Shown: one piece after another, positions 46,016 to 59,290 of the stretch
How the letters are laid out: every line of letters starts with the position of its first letter
Numbering within the stretch: position 1 is the stretch's first letter
NCBI GenBank assembly: GCA_035048815.1
Contig: JAUCBN010000001.1
Span: 15,825,001 to 15,889,000, forward strand
DNA from: Abelmoschus esculentus
Lineage: Eukaryota > Streptophyta > Magnoliopsida > Malvales > Malvaceae
Length of the DNA stretch: 64,000 nucleotides
Reading direction: 5' to 3'
Notes under the pieces: generated by a model
The model's input: only the letters and a program-made list of their open reading frames with translations
Told to the model about the DNA's origin: nothing
Database searches by the model: none
Program-made: the position numbers and the translations under genes

Positions 46016-47619
46016 ACTTGCCATGGGTACACAGACCTTTCCCTTTTCCCATACACGTGAAATGACTCTTGTCTTTTGTAACGATCAGCCTTTATACGAT
46101 TTGCATCAGGTGGAGATTTTTTATCAAAAGTCTTAAAAAGTTATGACCAATTTTTTATAAAAGTCATAAAAATTTTAGTATATGTTTCTCTGATATATAT
46201 ATCAAATTTTTTATAACTTTTATAAAAAAATAATATATATTGAATTTTTAAAAAAATCAATTATTTTAATATATATACAGAATTCTTATAAAAAATATAA
46301 AAATTCGAAAATTCTAGAATTTTATAATTTTTATAAAAAACAGTACAACTCTTTTTAAATTGTCGTTTTCTCTATTTTTTTTTCATATAAACGGATTTTT
46401 TTTAATTATTTTGTATAACAATATTTAGATTTGTAAAACATTATCTTTTAAATCAGAGATAAGTGATAACGTAATTGTTTAAATATATTTGAATTTATCA
46501 TCTTTAAGATATATAAATCTGTCCAAACTACACGAGAAAATAGGAATGCCAAACAAACATTTTTTAAGATTAAAATGTTATCAAATTAATTTGCCTATTT
46601 AAAATTAAAAAGAAGGGGAGGGTCTATACCTATAATTAGCGTGAAATTAGATACATATCAAGTATTTATCAAACGTGTAATTGTGAGTTAAATATTATTC
46701 GACTCATATTTATTAAAAAATTATTATGCAAATCGGCTTATACTTGTTAAAAAATCTCATTACTCGACTCATATTTATCAAAGGCAGGTAAGGCACGTAA
46801 GTGATGGTGCACATCATCCACATCAATCAATACCTACGTCATAACAATTTCAACTTATCCTAGAGTAACATGTTCCTTCATTCCCATTATAAGGAGCCAT
46901 GCATCCTCTGGGAAAGAACTCAAACAAAACCCCTAAGAGTATTGATTCACATATATGCCGAGTATTGATTCAACATGTTTTTAATTTGATTCTCAAGAAG
47001 AAACAAAAAACAATCTTGGGTAAAAAAATCATAGAAGAAACAGAGGAAATAACAAGCTAGGTTATAAATCATGGACGAATAAACTCATACCACATTAAAA
47101 TAACTTTGATAACATAAAGGGTATATCAAAAATTAGATGTAATACTCAATAACAAAACACAATAAGAAGATTGTGAAGGAATTGCATGTAACTGTAACTA
47201 ATATGATCTGAAGAGAATGTATGCATGCAATAAAAATCAATCAAAATGCCCCAACAGTAGTAAGTCCCTTCAAGAGTTGAAGATATGCGAAACTTAGAAC
47301 CCTTAAACCCTGATAGAAAGGAATATGCTTATCATCGTGTAAGAATAGAGAAAAATCATGAAAATAAAAAAAATAACAACATTAGTCAAAAATAGAAAAT
47401 GAAGAAATAAAATGAGGAAAAAGGTTCACTTTTGTACGAGAAGTTATGATCACTATTTTTGTTCGGGGTTTACTCATTTTCTTTTTTATTTGTTCAAAAC
47501 AGTGGGTTTACTAACGGATGGTTTGAGAACTAATTAATGCATGATATGTATATATATAGTCGTGTATGTAGATGTGCATTAATGTTTTTTGCATTATTAT
47601 TGTATGTGTATCTATGTGT
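46016..47619. other. Spacer, no gene seen
   Basis: AT-rich. 46880-46920 has a TATA-like ATTATAAGG followed by CATGCATCC (RY-like), resembling a promoter, but no downstream ORF is visible. 47520-47620 is TA/TG-rich. Confidence 0.35.
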
Positions 47620-47623
47620 ATAT

Positions 47624-48741
47624 TATAGAACTAATATTTTGATATAATAATTGAAAAATAGTTTTGGCTTAAATTGAAAAGTTTTCAAAAATGGTTCTTA
47701 TGTCCAAACAACTTAAAAATATATTTAAGAGGTTTTTGAGAGATTTTAAAGGTGTTTAAAAATGATTAAATGAAGCCAAAGAACAGTTTTTAACTTAGAC
47801 ATTTCGATACACCTCCTAGGTGTTTCTATACCGCTAAGTTTTTCAAAGGAAAAATTACATAGGCGTTTCGATACGGTCTAGGATCATTTCAATAAAACAA
47901 ACACCTATTTAGATACGTTAGTATCGAAACCTGTTTTAGGTGTTTTGATACACCTCCAACGACTTTACAAAACCCCAACGATTTTATAAAAAAATCAACG
48001 GCTAGGAGCCGTATCGAAACAAGCTTTAGCTGTTTCGATACGCCTTATAGGCATTTTAATATCAATCATTCATTGTAGATCCAATGACTATTTCCCAAAG
48101 TGACAATATCGAAACAACCTTCACGTGTTTGGATACCACATACATTAGAAACAAAAATTGGCCTGAAAATCAGCTCCAAATCAATCCCAACGGTCATCAA
48201 CAACTAGAAGCTCAATTGGGATGATAAAAGGAAATCTCAAGCATCAAGATGACTAATGCTTCCATTCTCAACAACTTATGATGTAAGAATTGTCTTAGTG
48301 CTTAATTTCTCATTGTTAGGTAGAGAAACACTTGTAAGCTTAAATTTATATGTTTGCTCAAGTGTATTAGGATTGAGTGCGAGCTTAGATTGCAAACAAT
48401 TAGCCTTGTAAGAAAGATTACTAGTTTGCTAAGTTTTCTCTTGTTTGATAGAGTTCCCAAAGTTTGGGTTGTGAACTTTGGATGCTTGATTCATAAATTG
48501 AATCAAGGTTGTAAGGTTACCCCTTTAACCTCAAAAGGACAATTTTTTTAGTGAATTTGAGAAATCCTTAGTGGGAAGCTAAGAGAGTGGATGTAGGATT
48601 TGGGTTAGAAATCTAGACCACTATAAATCTTTTGTGTTCATTATCTATATTTTTGCTTCCACCAAATTACACCCAGATTACCATCTCTCCATCATTTAGA
48701 AAGATTAATCGATTGTATATCTAGACCATTCAAGCCTAACA
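47624..48741 (+). repeat. Copia 5' LTR with GTTTCGATAC clusters
   Basis: Direct repeat of 50803-51963. Between 47800 and 48130 it has at least six TTTCGATAC / GTATCGAAAC words. Confidence 0.85.
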
Positions 48742-48835
48742 ATTGGTATTAAAGGGAGACTCAATCGAGAATGATTAACATCCTATTGAGTCGATCTGAC
48801 AAGCTCTCGACCAATTATCCATCAGTTGGTAACCC

Positions 48836-50189
48836 ATGACGTTTTCCATTGACAAACCTCATTTCTTTGACGGGTAAAACTATTCTCATTGGAAAGCAAG
48901 AATATTACAAGCTACAAGATATAGTTGAAGATGGACCAATTGTTCCATAAGGAACAAAGAAGTAATGAAGTGTAGAAGATTGCAAAAAGATGATGCTAAA
49001 TTGTAAAGTATTGCACATTCTCTTTTGTGTATTCTATCTCAACATCTACAAAAAGATGTCCACTTGTGAACTTGTCGAGGAAGTTTGGGAAAAGCTCGAA
49101 GTTACATCTGAGGGGACAAATGAAGTAAAGGAGACAAAGATTGGACTCCTTAACCTAAAGTATGAGAACTTCAAGATGGATCTGGAATAAGACATTACAA
49201 AGATGTTTGATCGTTTCTCCACCATCATCAATGGACTTTAAGGCTATGGAGAGATCATTTGGAAGAGAAGCTTGTTTGAAATCTTATCTACTCCTTTCCC
49301 GACTCATGAGACTAAAAATTGACTGCCATCATCGAATCCAAGGATCTTAAGACCCTCAAGCTTGATGAAATCATGGGATCACTCCTAATACACCAAATTA
49401 TGATCAAAGGAAGAGATAAGATCGATGAAGAAGAAGACGAATCTTTGCATAAATATCAACGTCATAGCTCTCAAATCTTCCAAGTGCATTCAATTTAAAG
49501 AATCAAGTTAGCAGGATAGTGATGAAGATGAAGAGATAACTCAACTCTTCATAGACTTTGCTCGATTCGTGAGGAACAACATGAAAAAATATTCAAAGCA
49601 TAAATTAAAGAAGAAGATAAAGGATTCCCAAAAGAACTACAAAAAGGATCATCTTCAAAAAAAAAAAACATATGTGGCCACATGAAGTGATGAGGACTCC
49701 ACCGAAGATGAGGTAGCCCACCTATGCTCGATAGCCCTCAATGAGGGGAAGGTAACTTCTAACTTATTTAGTTTAAATTCATTTTCATTTGATGAGTTAC
49801 ATGAAGCCTATGATAAATTGTTTTTTGAGTTTAAAGTCTCATTTTATAAAAACAAAAAAATGATTTCAAAACTAAAGTTAGAAAATAATTTGCTTTCAAA
49901 AACCAATTTCGAGTTTGAAGCAAGATTAAATGAATTTGAACTTAAAGTTTTTGATTTACAAAACTTGATTCAAAAGATGGAAAAAGATCATCAAGCTGCT
50001 TTAGATGATCTTAAGAAAGAAAAAGATTTGATTTTCAAAGAAGTTAAAAAGAAAAATAATTTAGAAAAATCAAATTTTTATGTGAGATATTCTAGTACCC
50101 TTAGATTTATTAATGGAAAATATTTTAGAAGTGTTTGGTTCCCAAAAGGACTAGACACTTTAATTAAAAAGGAAGAAATTGAAAAATAG
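48836..50189 (+). pseudogene. Copia gag (UBN2-type) with coiled-coil tail, broken
   Basis: ATG 48836 gives MTFSIDKPHFFDG, stop, NYSHWKARI, the usual N-terminus. The UBN2-type region follows (VEEVWEKLEVTSEGTNEVKE, then LLNLKYENFKM, about 49060-49190). The distal part 49800-50189 is a Lys/Glu/Leu-rich coiled coil (LENNLLSKTNFEFEARLNEF) typical of SIRE-type gags. Stops occur after FFDG and in several places to 49800. Only 49818-50189 is open. Confidence 0.8.
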
Positions 50190-50802
50190 ATTTCTAAGAG
50201 ATCAAAAATCTGTGCTACTAATGTCAAAGGATCGAAAACAATTTGGATGTTATTTTAGGTGTGATGGAGGATTGAGCAACCAAGTGCAACATTAAGGGGA
50301 AGCTCCAAACACACAAAGAGGACACTTGAAGATGGAAGGCTTCACATCCTACCTTGGTTCAAGTGTGGTAAATTTTAGTTGAATTTTATTTTTATTTGTT
50401 CATTCTTTTAATTCAACTAGGATATCATAATTGTTGGACTAACCATTGTTTGATGCCTTGAGTAAGAGAGACCCTTTTGTTTTAAAAAAACTAACGTTTT
50501 TGCATTTAAATTCAAACTTATTTTAACAATTGACATTTTTAAACATTCTCCTATGTTATGAGCTTTAAAGATTTTCAAACTTTGTTTTGAACCATTTTTT
50601 ATATAACTAAAAGGGGAGAATATTGTGAAAAATTGATTTTCTTCACATGATTTATTGAATAAGGGAAGCTTTAATGAATTTGAATCTTTAATTCTCTTAT
50701 TCAAGTTTTTTTTTTTCACAAAGGGGATCAATCTCACAAAGGGAGAACAATCTCAAAAATAAACTTTCAAGTTGATTTTATTGTATCAGAAAGGAGAAGA
50801 TT
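50190..50802 (+). other. Non-coding interior before the 3' LTR
   Basis: No coding sequence is seen. It has repeated AAAGGGGAGAA / AAAGGGAGAAC words (about 50610 and 50738) and a purine-rich GAAAGGAGAAGAT at 50790-50802, the probable polypurine tract. Confidence 0.55.
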
Positions 50803-51963
50803 GTAGTACTAATATTTTGAAATAACAATTGAAAAATAATTATGGACTAAATTGAAAAGATTTTAAAAATGGTTCTTATGTCTAAAAAACTTAAAAATAT
50901 ATTTAAAAGGCTTCTGATAGATTTTGAAGGTATTCAAAAAGATTTAAAGAAGCCAAAAAATAGATTTTAAATCAAACATTTCGATACACATCCTAGGTGT
51001 TTTGATACCACTAAGCTTTTCAAAGGTAAAATTACACAAATTTTTCAATATGGTCTAGTATTATTTCGATACAATTTGCTACTATGAATTTTGGTTTCGA
51101 TACAGTAAACACCTATTTCGATACGTAAGTATCGAAACCTGTTTTAGGTGTCCCGATACACGTTCAATAACTTTATAAAACCCCAATGATTTTATAAAAA
51201 AAACTAACGACTAAGAGTTGTATTAGAATAGGATTTAGCTGTTTCAGTACCTAGAGAAACTTGTTTCAATACGCCTTATAGGCGTTTCGATATCGATCTT
51301 TAATTACAGATCCAACGGCTATTTCCCAAAATAATAATATCAAAACGACCATCATGCATTTTGATAACATATATACCAAAAGTAGAAATTAGCCTGGAAA
51401 TCAGCTCCAAACGGCTCAAAATAAATACCAACGATTATCAATAACTAGAAGCTCAATTGGGATGATAAAAGGAAGTCTCAAGCATCAAGAGAAGACTAAT
51501 ACTTTCATTGTCAACAACTTATGATGAAAGAATTGTCTTAGTGCTTAATTTCTCATCATTAGATAGACAAACACTTGTGAGCTTAAATGTATAAGTATGC
51601 TCAAGTGTATTAGGATTGGGTGAGAGTTTAGATTGCAAACAATTAGCCTTGTAAGAAGGATTTCTAGTTTGTTAAGTTTTCTCTCTTTTGATAGGATTCC
51701 CAAAGTTCGGGTTATGAACTTTGAATACTTGATTTGGGAATAGAATCAAGGCTATAAGGTTAGTCATTTAGCCTCAAAAGGACGAAATTCTTAATGGGAA
51801 GCTATGGTAGTGAATGTGAGATTTGGGTTAGAAATCTGAACCACTCTAAATCATTTGTGTTCATTGTCTATATTTTTTTCTTTCACCAAATTAAACCCAA
51901 ATTATCATCTCTCCATTAATTGCAAGGTTAATTTGTTGTGTATCGAGCCCATTAAGCCTAACA
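50803..51963 (+). repeat. Copia 3' LTR
   Basis: Partner of 47624-48741, with TG at 50803 and CA at 51962-51963. TTTCGATAC-type words at 50985-51360 are partly decayed relative to the 5' LTR. Confidence 0.85.
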
Positions 51964-51969
51964 TATCTT

Positions 51970-53095
51970 ATCTTAAATAATGTTATGCATGAATTGTATT
52001 AGCATATACTAATATAAGGTTCAATGTATATTAATAGTTGTACGTAAATATATAATAAAACATTATATGTATGTTTGTGTGTATACCCTATTACATATTA
52101 GTATTATATATTTTCATTGCATGAATTAGTGTGTTGATATAATCTTTTATATATATATATAATATCATATATGTATGTTTTAATGTGAAATGCATAATTT
52201 TATGAATGTGTGCATGTATTGCTTATGAATGGTGTTGTATTCGTGTATGTATTAAAAATATGTATGTTTAATAATGTATATGTGCGCATGCATGTATGTT
52301 TTAAACGTATATAGTAGTGTGTATTTGTACTTATATTTAGGTGGTATCATATATATATATATATATGTATCCATGTTGTATATGCATTGTTTTTAGTCAT
52401 TATTTAATATCGATAAATGTCATCATGTACTACATCAGCATATCATAAATAAGGAAGCCCAAAATATGATGATATTAAAAAGCTCCTTGTTAATGTTTCA
52501 ATCCATTTCTTTTTTAAATATGAGACTCATCACCAGGCCTAACCGACCAATTTTAAATGAATCTCATTTCATAAAAAATTCTAACCCTAATGTGTTCTTC
52601 TTTACACAACCTATATTTGATCGTTGGATCAGATCTGATCCAATGATCTAGATTAAAAGATGAGCGATTCTTAGGATACTTCATGTACACCACGCGTCAA
52701 CTTTTCAAGTTTTTCATGTGTTGCTTTCCCCTTTTGGCTTCCTTGTTTTTATGGCTTTCGATCCACGTAAAGATATTAACAATTTCTTTATAATACTGTA
52801 CAATCTCCCTCACCATCCCCAACCACTAGTGTGCAAAAAAATAAAAAAAATAGAAAAAAGATTGTTTTGAGTCTATTTATAATTAAACAAAATAGTGTCA
52901 TTTAGTAACAACTCAATACATTGTTGTTTTACTTTGTGGGTTTAAATTTTAAGTTTGTAGGGTTTCTACTCTTGAGAAATGAAATGAGTTAATTTTTTTA
53001 CATTTTCTTTAACCTCTCTCTGCCAATATTCTCTTCTTTCTCACCTCAATCTATTTCTTTTGCAATCCCTATTTGTTCTATGTTTGTGTGTTATA
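51970..53095. other. AT-rich spacer, no gene seen
   Basis: TATG/TGTA-rich tracts at 51990-52400 with (TA)n near 52150 and 52353. Nothing coding is recognisable to 53095. Confidence 0.4.
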
Positions 53096-53099
53096 AGGG

Positions 53100-53815
53100 T
53101 ATTAGAATCCTCCAATATGGATAAAACCAATTTGGGTGAAGGTAAAAAAACTCGCAGTCATACGATGGTAGATTTCATTGCCTTTCAAGGAAACATTCAA
53201 TCTTTACAACCACGTTCAATCTCTAGAATCCACCTTTGAAACTCGTTTTAAAAAAAATAAGCTTTAGTTTTTACTCCAGCTTTAACTGTAGAATCTAATC
53301 CATGAAGATAAATTTCCACCTTAATTTCAAGACTTTGAATCTATTCTTCTAAAATTTTTAGGGAGAATAAGAATATGATTTTCTCTCTGAGTTCAAAATT
53401 TCCATTGGTTACTCCTTGTCTCATGCACTCCATCATTAACGTTGATGTACTCCCTAAAATTATATATTTTCCTCTATTATCGTCATCGGTTCAAATATCG
53501 TTTAGTGTTTCTTTACATGACGTTTTGAACACAATGTGATGTTCTACCCAAATTGGTAATCTAGTTAAGAGTAAAGCTCTGATGCAACTAACAAATCAAG
53601 TTACTGAAATTACAATGAATCAAGGATCGAGATCTGATAGCATCACTCAAGGACTTCTGGGTCCACTACCAAGGGTTGGATCAGAAGCTGGTAAACGGGT
53701 GGGGATTAACAATGGTTTTGGAATAAAGTTACCCATGCATTTTGTGTCATTCAAACTATTAGATTTGGTTACACATTTTCGACCGATAATTTTTAGTCAC
53801 ATAATTGGGTTGACT
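53100..53815 (+). pseudogene. Possible gypsy gag N-terminal remnant
   Basis: MDKTNLGEGKKTRSHTMVDF (from about 53118) resembles the KTRSQ-type start of plant gypsy Gag, and the open frame 53582-53818 has LLGPLPRVGS and a later LPMHF, recalling the linker before the capsid domain. Stops and frame changes lie between. The resemblance is weak and rests on general pattern only. Confidence 0.3.
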
Positions 53816-53819
53816 TGAT

Positions 53820-54860
53820 AAGTGCGTAAAATAGTTTTACATTTTATAACCTATTTAATTAAATTATTGTTTGTATCTAATAAAATTATAGGATAATTAT
53901 AAACAATTCTTCACATTTTCTATATTTTAGAAACTGATAACGGTGTGGGGACTAACAATGGTTATGGAGAAGAGGTAATAAAAATTTTATTTTTTTATTT
54001 TTTCCTTTTCGAATAAAGAATATGAAAGGAAAGCAACCCTTTTTTCGAATCTAAAAGAATAAAAAATAGTCTTTATTTTGTTTCTTAATAAAAAAACCAA
54101 GGTTTTATATCCATTTCAGAGTTAAAAAAAAATATGCTTTTATATTGATTTTTTTTAAAAAAAAAGAGAGAAAGAATCTAAATCTAACCTTTTTATAGGG
54201 CTCGCCTAAATCTTCTCGCCATAGAAATGTCCTTCCGCTGTCGTGAGATCGTCTTGACAAGGGAACATTGTGAAGTTGAAAAAAAGAACCACCATCAAAT
54301 GTTGAATGGGAGATGAGAAAAAGAATAGAGAAAATTTAGGGTTTCTTTCCCTTTTATCTTTCATTTTAGAAATGAAAATAAAATCACTTTATTTTTAGTT
54401 TTAATTGGGTAACGCGAAACACTGTCATTTTGTTATGTCCCGACCTGCGGTGATTCAGAGAGGACCCGTGTATTTTTTAAAGGGCTAAATTATATATTTG
54501 GTCATTTATCTTCTTTCCTATCCATATTTTTCTCGATGATTAATTTTTTGTCCTCTTTTTTTGTTTTTAGTTTTAACTTTTTTTATTCTGTTCATTTTAA
54601 TCCATTTTGTATATCGTATAATGTATATTTTTGAGTGCATATCATTATATATTTTTTTACATATATCATGCATATATTTTATGCATATCATATATTATTA
54701 CATTAATTTATTTATGTTGCATATTTTATTTGTATGTCATAGAATATTATTTGTGTAAATATATGTAGTATTTCGTTTTAAGCTTATCATTTATTTATAT
54801 TATATTATTATATTAGCTTGTTTATATTGCACGTATTATTCATATTCATATATAATTGTA
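53820..54860. other. AT-rich spacer, no gene seen
   Basis: Homopolymer-rich. The phrase GGGACTAACAATGG at 53947 echoes 53700, a small local duplication. ORF 54561-54758 is low-complexity. Confidence 0.35.
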
Positions 54861-54864
54861 TAAA

Positions 54865-55700
54865 GATGGCAAACAAAAACGGGGTTAGAGCAAATATCTT
54901 CTCCCTATACCTATACCTACCTTAAATTTTCATATTCATCACTTACCCATCATCCACAGTAGATACAATTTTCAAATCCACACCTGCTCACACGGGTACA
55001 TTTTCTAATTCATCCCGTATCTACCACTAAAGTCGTATCCGCGTGTAAATGCCTATAAGAAACCACTAGTATCGAATTATATAGAAAATCATAAATTTTT
55101 ATAAGGAAGAATAAAAATTTCATTCTTTATTGACTGATAAGTGTATGTAATAACATATTTACACCAATATAAATTTAATTACATTTAACTAACTAACAAT
55201 AGTTGTTTAACTAAAACATATTTTGATCGATATAAATGCTACTCAACTAGGACTAACTAATTATATATAGCTAACTTAGCTAAAGCATATTTATACTTTT
55301 ATAAATTTTACTTATCCACACATTAAAAATTCATAACCTGATTAATTCAAGTTCGATCATAAGTCATCATTTTTCAAACTAAATTAATTGAGTTTAAAGT
55401 CTGTAAGCTTAAGAATTAACGCAGATTTTAAAACAAATTAAAATCTTAGTACACAAAATACCATAATAAAAGGCATAATCAAAGTCAATGAATATAAATG
55501 ATTCAAAATTTATGTGACGTCAGATGCATAGTAGACGAATATGGGGCGAGTGGATACTATGCGGATAAGGTCTTAAATCCGTCACTTACCTATTACTCAC
55601 GATGGATATGACTTTTTACAACCACACCCGCCCACCAAACACATATCCATTTCTACTCCAACAAGGAAGGATACGGTACGAAATCCACAAAGCCGTAAAT
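54865..55700. repeat. Degenerate repeat with CACCCGCCCAC words
   Basis: Two related blocks, 54865-55060 and 55535-55700, share words such as CACTTACC.AT.A.TCAC, ATCCACACC and GCCCAC. This kind of sequence recurs in plant genomes as a non-coding interspersed repeat. No ORF is credible. Confidence 0.4.
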
Positions 55701-55934
55701 GTCTATCATCCTTACCCTGGTAGTATTATAATGTATGGATATTTATTATTTTATGATAAATATATCTATATGTGGGTGTTTTTCTTTGGTTATTCTTATG
55801 ATATTATATTATATAAATTTTATATTATGTTTTTAAAAATATAAGCGCAAATTGTAGGATATATCTTACATACTTTTTCATCATATATCATATAATTGGC
55901 AATGATTTTTTCATACTCTTGAATATTATTAAAT

Positions 55935-56225
55935 TGTTGTGCAATACACATTTATGAGGACGGATTTTTAGAGTTAACTCGCCCTCACGGGACCGTAACC
56001 CTGTGTCCCGTCCATTGTAACACGTGTGTCGCCTAGGGCATGAGGGGCATGATGACTTGACGTCATTCTCACCTTCCTCCGAATTATCACCGATAGTCTG
56101 CTTAGGTTTTAAACTCAACTATGACAACTAAAAACGATAGTTTCACTCATTGCGGAACTTAACCCAACACATTACGGCACGAGTTGAGGACAATCATGCA
56201 CCACCTGTGTCCGCGTTCCTGAATG
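55935..56225 (-). pseudogene. rrn16: Nuclear insertion of plastid 16S rRNA fragment (NUPT)
   Basis: On the minus strand the sequence follows plastid 16S rRNA from the GAACGCGGACACAGGTGGTG region through GGGTTAAGTTCCGCAA, GACGTCAAGTCATCATGCCC and GACACACGTGTTACAATGG to about TGTATTGCAC, roughly E. coli positions 1040-1330. It fits plastid and not mitochondrial rRNA. Many C-to-T and G-to-A changes show old, methylated nuclear DNA. It is too short and mutated to act in a ribosome. The ORF across it (55888-56118) is accidental. Confidence 0.9.
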
Positions 56226-56945
56226 TTTGGTTTATAAAAAATGATTACTAAGGGTAATAATCTTTTCTAAACTTACATTCTCATGTTTGGTTTAATAACA
56301 TTTCTATTAAAAGATATTATTCTTTATTTTAATAATCATTCTTTTCTCATAAATGGTGAAAATTTTATTTCCCTCACACTCTTAGGTATTACATAATTAT
56401 TTTTCTTAGATAATTTTATCCTAGTGATAATGAATTATGTTTATATTGATCCTTTATTGTATTTTTTAATTAGATAATTAATTATTTATGAATTTATTAA
56501 ATATTTTTATTAAATATTATTTTAATATATATGTGATGTTGCATATATTTAATAATATATTTTTATTAACATTGCATTTATGATAATTTTAAGGTTATAA
56601 AATAAGATTGTACGTTGATTGAGATTAATATGTTAAGATATGATTTTATTAATTTTAGATAATGTAATGAAAATGGTTTTATAAATTTTTATTTAAATAT
56701 TTTCAATTTAATAATTAAAATTTAACTTGTTAAAAATATATCATAAAGATAAGTTGATAAATATTACTTCTAATTAATATTTTATTCCTCCAATTAAATA
56801 CTACAATCTTATTATATTCTTAATAAATAAACCAAAACAAAGTAATGTAACATTCCCAATAATATGCAAATCATGTTACATTCTGATAATCATATACCAA
56901 AAAATAATCTTACAATTCATGAACTAAACTACCCGTAAGTCATTT
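56226..56945. repeat. Dispersed AT-rich repeat, partner of 39100-39790
   Basis: Shares order and wording with 39100-39790 (TTTTAAGGTTATA...AAGATTGTA; later TACAATCTTA, AATAAACCAAA and CATGAACTAA). It begins right at the rRNA fragment with ATGTTTGGTTTA, which repeats at 56283. Possibly a MITE-like family; terminal repeats are not clear. Confidence 0.45.
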
Positions 56946-57114
56946 ATGAGTTATTTACATGAAGGGATGTAAAAACAGTTAATTGGATAGGTTTCAGGTC
57001 AGTAAAATCGGATATAGGTCATTTTAAGTTGATTTGATGTTTTGACTCGATTTGGGTTAGGTGTGAGTCTATTTTAAGTTAAGTCCATTTCTGGTTGGGT
57101 CCATTTCAGATCGG

Positions 57115-58417
57115 GTTCATATTGCGTGGTTTTAGTGCAACGCAAACGATGCAAGTCTACACGTCGCAAGTAATAATATAGATTTAGATATCGTCTTCAC
57201 AGGGATTGGTTTGAGCCATTTTGCTTAAGTTATCGCACTATAAATTAAAAAAGCAAGTATTGATGATAAGAGTTTAAATAAACAAAAATAAACAATAAAG
57301 GAAAAGATAAATGAAATCGAATAGGTGAGAGAAGAGGTTGGATTATCCTGAGTTGTAGAGTGATGTACGGATTGAATTCTTCTTTGTAAATAAGTTCTCA
57401 CACCGCTCAACTCATTCCGACAATTGAGCTCGGTCAGATTGCCTAGTCAGTTCTTCAAATGCTTAGGCAATTGAGATAAGGGAATTGCTCGGACAATTTT
57501 GGTGACTATCCTCAAGGTTTGACGAAGCGTTCTTTAGTGTTCCTTGTTATCCCTAACTCGAGACTCTGTTAATTGCACAACCTTTGATAATATATCCCTG
57601 CGTTAATCAAAAGTGTGCAATAATTATCTTGCGCTTCTATTAGCCGTTGAAATGTTGCATTCATCCCTAAGCCGGATTAGTTCTCACGCACTTGAATTAA
57701 ACCATACCTATTCGTTTCGTGAATCTAATTCTCCCGAATCTAGATAAATGAGTTATTTATCGAGGTCCTTTCTCAATTCTCTCGTAAACCAAATAAGCAC
57801 ATAGAGTTGACAAACCTTAATTAAGAACAACTTAAATAGTTAGATAAAATTCAAATCGTATCTCACAACCAAAAAACAAAATAACCAAACCAATCACCTC
57901 AATTCATGTGTTCTAAAGATATACAAAAAATAATCTCAATTTGATTCTATCTAAATCAACTCTAGAAATTGACTCCCAAATTTGGTTTCTATTCGACTCT
58001 TCCCTTCTTGACGCTATGCTCCTCCTTTTATTGGAGAAATCTTGGTTGACTTAGGTGACAAGGTAAGGTTGAATTGGAAATATTCATAAAGAATATTTTC
58101 ATTCTTCATTTGATTGTCATCACTTCTTTCCTTCATTGATTTATTCTCTAATTCTTTCCATGTCTTCTCCTATTGACCTTTTCTTTCCCAAATCTGTAGC
58201 TCCTCATCAAGGAATAAATCCTACAAATAAGGAAACACACAAACAAAATATCTTTTTTCCATAAAATTAATCAAGATACAAATTAAATACAACAACTAAG
58301 AAAATTATATAAATATGCATGAATGACTAATAATACAACTAATATTATGCTTAATTTTAACAATAACAAGAGTAAAAAGGGTAATAAAAATAGTACTCTT
58401 GGAAACTCATCAGTTCA
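57115..58417 (-). mobile_element. Solo Athila-type LTR (1293 bp) with GTTCA duplication
   Basis: 57120-58412 is flanked by GTTCA at 57115-57119 and 58413-58417. On the minus strand it starts TGATGAGTTTCC and ends ACCACGCAATA (terminal CA decayed). The words CGCAAGTAATAATATAGATT and TCACAGGGATTGG match the U5 signature of the Athila-type LTRs at 15240-15290, but the family is different. The minus-strand ORF 57225-57410 is spurious. Confidence 0.85.
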
Positions 58418-59150
58418 CTTCAGGTCGGATAGATATCGGTTCAAACGATTCGGGTCTAAATCAGATAATTGATAAGTTCATTTAAAGTTGGGTAGATTTC
58501 AAGTCAGGTTTATTTCAGTTCGATTGCATTTCAGGTTGAGTTTATTTGAAGTTAATTTTATTTCAGGTTGAGTAAATAAACGATAGACTTTGGGTTGAAT
58601 TGTTAATCATTTATTTCAAATCAATTATTTAATATCTAACGTCTTTCACTAGAATGAATTCATTTAAAAATAAATATTACACACTATACTATACAAAATA
58701 TCATCAAATGATTCATATCTTAAAAATTAAGTTAAATTACAAAAATTAAAAATTAATAAAAAATAAACATTATACTATAAAGAATAAAGATTTAAATTAA
58801 AACGGATAAACATTAATGAAATAAAATATCATCTTATTAAAAATACTGGACTAAATTAGAAAAATAAATAATAGTCATTTTGGAATAAAAATAAAACTGT
58901 AAGGACTAAATTACAAAAATTATAAACAATAATAATTAAATTCATTGAAAATCTAAACTTTAATGTATTTTAATATATTATAATTTATATGTATACAATA
59001 TAGTTTAATACATTTCAAAAATGAAAATATGAAATTTATATTATATATGAAATATATTATATCTGTGAAATTTATATTATATATGAAATATATTCTATAT
59101 ATAAAATTTATTCTATATATGTAATGATACTATATATGAAAATATGAATT

Positions 59151-59290
59151 TTATTTATGTATGTATGTATGTATGTATGTGTGTGTGTGTGTCTGTATGT
59201 GTATGTGTGTGTGTCTGTCTGTATGTATGCATTTATGTATGTATGTATGTGCATGTATGTTTGTATGCATATATGTATGCATGTGTGTAT
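59151..59290. repeat. Microsatellite (TATG)n/(TG)n
   Basis: TATG, TGTG and GTCTG units with few interruptions. ORFs on both strands (Met/Tyr/Cys/Val or Thr/His-rich) are artefacts. Confidence 0.95.

Larger units (their letters stand above)
47624..51963 (+). mobile_element. Gag-only Ty1/copia element (SIRE/Maximus-like)
   Basis: LTRs 47624-48741 and 50803-51963 share start (TAGTACTAATATTTTG-like) and end (AAGCCTAACA). A decayed iMet primer site (TGGTATTAAAG) begins at 48744. The interior is only about 2.06 kb, with gag and no pol. Possible duplication is TATAT (47619-47623) against TATCT (51964-51968), one mismatch. LTRs differ far more than those of the 4475 element, so it is older. Mobility would need enzymes from elsewhere. 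Confidence 0.82.

Noticed and set aside
46880..47000. Promoter-like ATTATAAGG plus CATGCATCC
   Set aside because: No ORF, splice pattern or conserved product follows, so I do not call a gene.
55888..56118. Minus-strand ORF of 76 residues
   Set aside because: It lies across the plastid 16S rRNA fragment and is accidental.
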